A model generated the notes under the pieces. The model did no database searches and had not been told where the DNA came from. It saw only the letters and a program-made list of their open reading frames with translations. Positions 63,901 to 64,000 of a DNA stretch of 64,000 nt are shown here, piece after piece; the stretch's first letter is position 1, and every line of letters begins with the position of its first letter. Source of the stretch: Planctomycetales bacterium (GTDB lineage: Bacteria > Planctomycetota > Planctomycetia > Planctomycetales > Planctomycetaceae). Where the stretch lies: positions 1 to 64,000 of the forward strand of contig JAPLOA010000093.1 of the NCBI GenBank assembly GCA_026400835.1, given 5' to 3'. Position numbers and translations under genes: made by a program.

Positions 63901-64000
63901 AAGCGGCACGGTGACTGTTTCAGCACGCCGCTCGAGGCTGACAGCAGCTGAGTACGCTCGACTACAAGAGCGGCAACGCCATCCATTACGTTTTTTCCGC

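Overview
The window looks like a chromosome segment from a marine-type planctomycete (Planctomycetota, Planctomycetales-like). The taxon is inferred from gene content alone. The evidence is four DUF1501 sulfatase-like proteins, two PSCyt1-DUF1549-DUF1553 cytochrome-type giants, a ThuA/DUF1080 fusion, two neutral-ceramidase-like enzymes, planctomycete-type Flp-like mini-pilins, and many palindromic intergenic repeats of the kind common in these genomes. Base composition is moderately GC-rich, and many genes have Tat or Sec export signals. No tRNA, rRNA, CRISPR array or prophage was seen.

Layout. 0-4.8 kb is a graveyard of mobile and decayed DNA. It holds a transposase tail, an intact 901-bp IS5-family element inserted in the last codons of a small gene, a chimera of a broken group II intron reverse transcriptase and a truncated IS110 transposase, and the ruins of a GntR-ABC operon whose palindromic operator survives. 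4.9-13.7 kb carries a cupin, a ceramidase-like enzyme, a strange TTTCGGTC repeat array, a GxxExxY protein, ThuA/DUF1080, a Uma2 nuclease, a nucleotidyltransferase and an M28 peptidase. 13.7-29 kb is largely housekeeping: an AddB-like nuclease, a second M28 peptidase, YidC, HisF, AroB, twin pilin-like genes, a DUF1501 protein with an ECF sigma factor and a putative anti-sigma protein, and aspartate-semialdehyde dehydrogenase. 29-35.6 kb is a metal-handling island with a TroA-type lipoprotein, a His-rich exported protein, a His-rich RND adaptor and an HME-type RND pump. 35.9-37 kb has lspA with a DksA/TraR-type regulator. 37-56.3 kb is dominated by exported catabolic-type proteins: two PSCyt/DUF1553 plus DUF1501 pairs, a further DUF1501 protein, a metallophosphatase, a second ceramidase-like enzyme beside an MFS transporter, DUF167, and a PQQ sugar-dehydrogenase/PKD/cytochrome/CBM fusion. 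56.3-63.8 kb has an NtrC-type regulator, a 2-Cys peroxiredoxin, a receiver protein lacking its phospho-acceptor, a Wza-like lipoprotein followed by Gly-rich and Pro-rich exported proteins, and an RluA-family pseudouridine synthase.

The most interesting unexplained signal is at about 42.25-42.50 kb. It is a string of at least four hairpins, three of them presenting a CYTGAGAAA loop and the fourth a related GTGAGA loop, interspersed with two (T)CGAGAGAGAC/CTGAGAGAGAC single-stranded blocks and ending in an intrinsic terminator. It reads as a modular structured non-coding RNA. A second oddity is the array of 18 exact copies of the octamer TTTCGGTC (both orientations) between a ceramidase-like gene and a GxxExxY gene at 6.8-7.24 kb.
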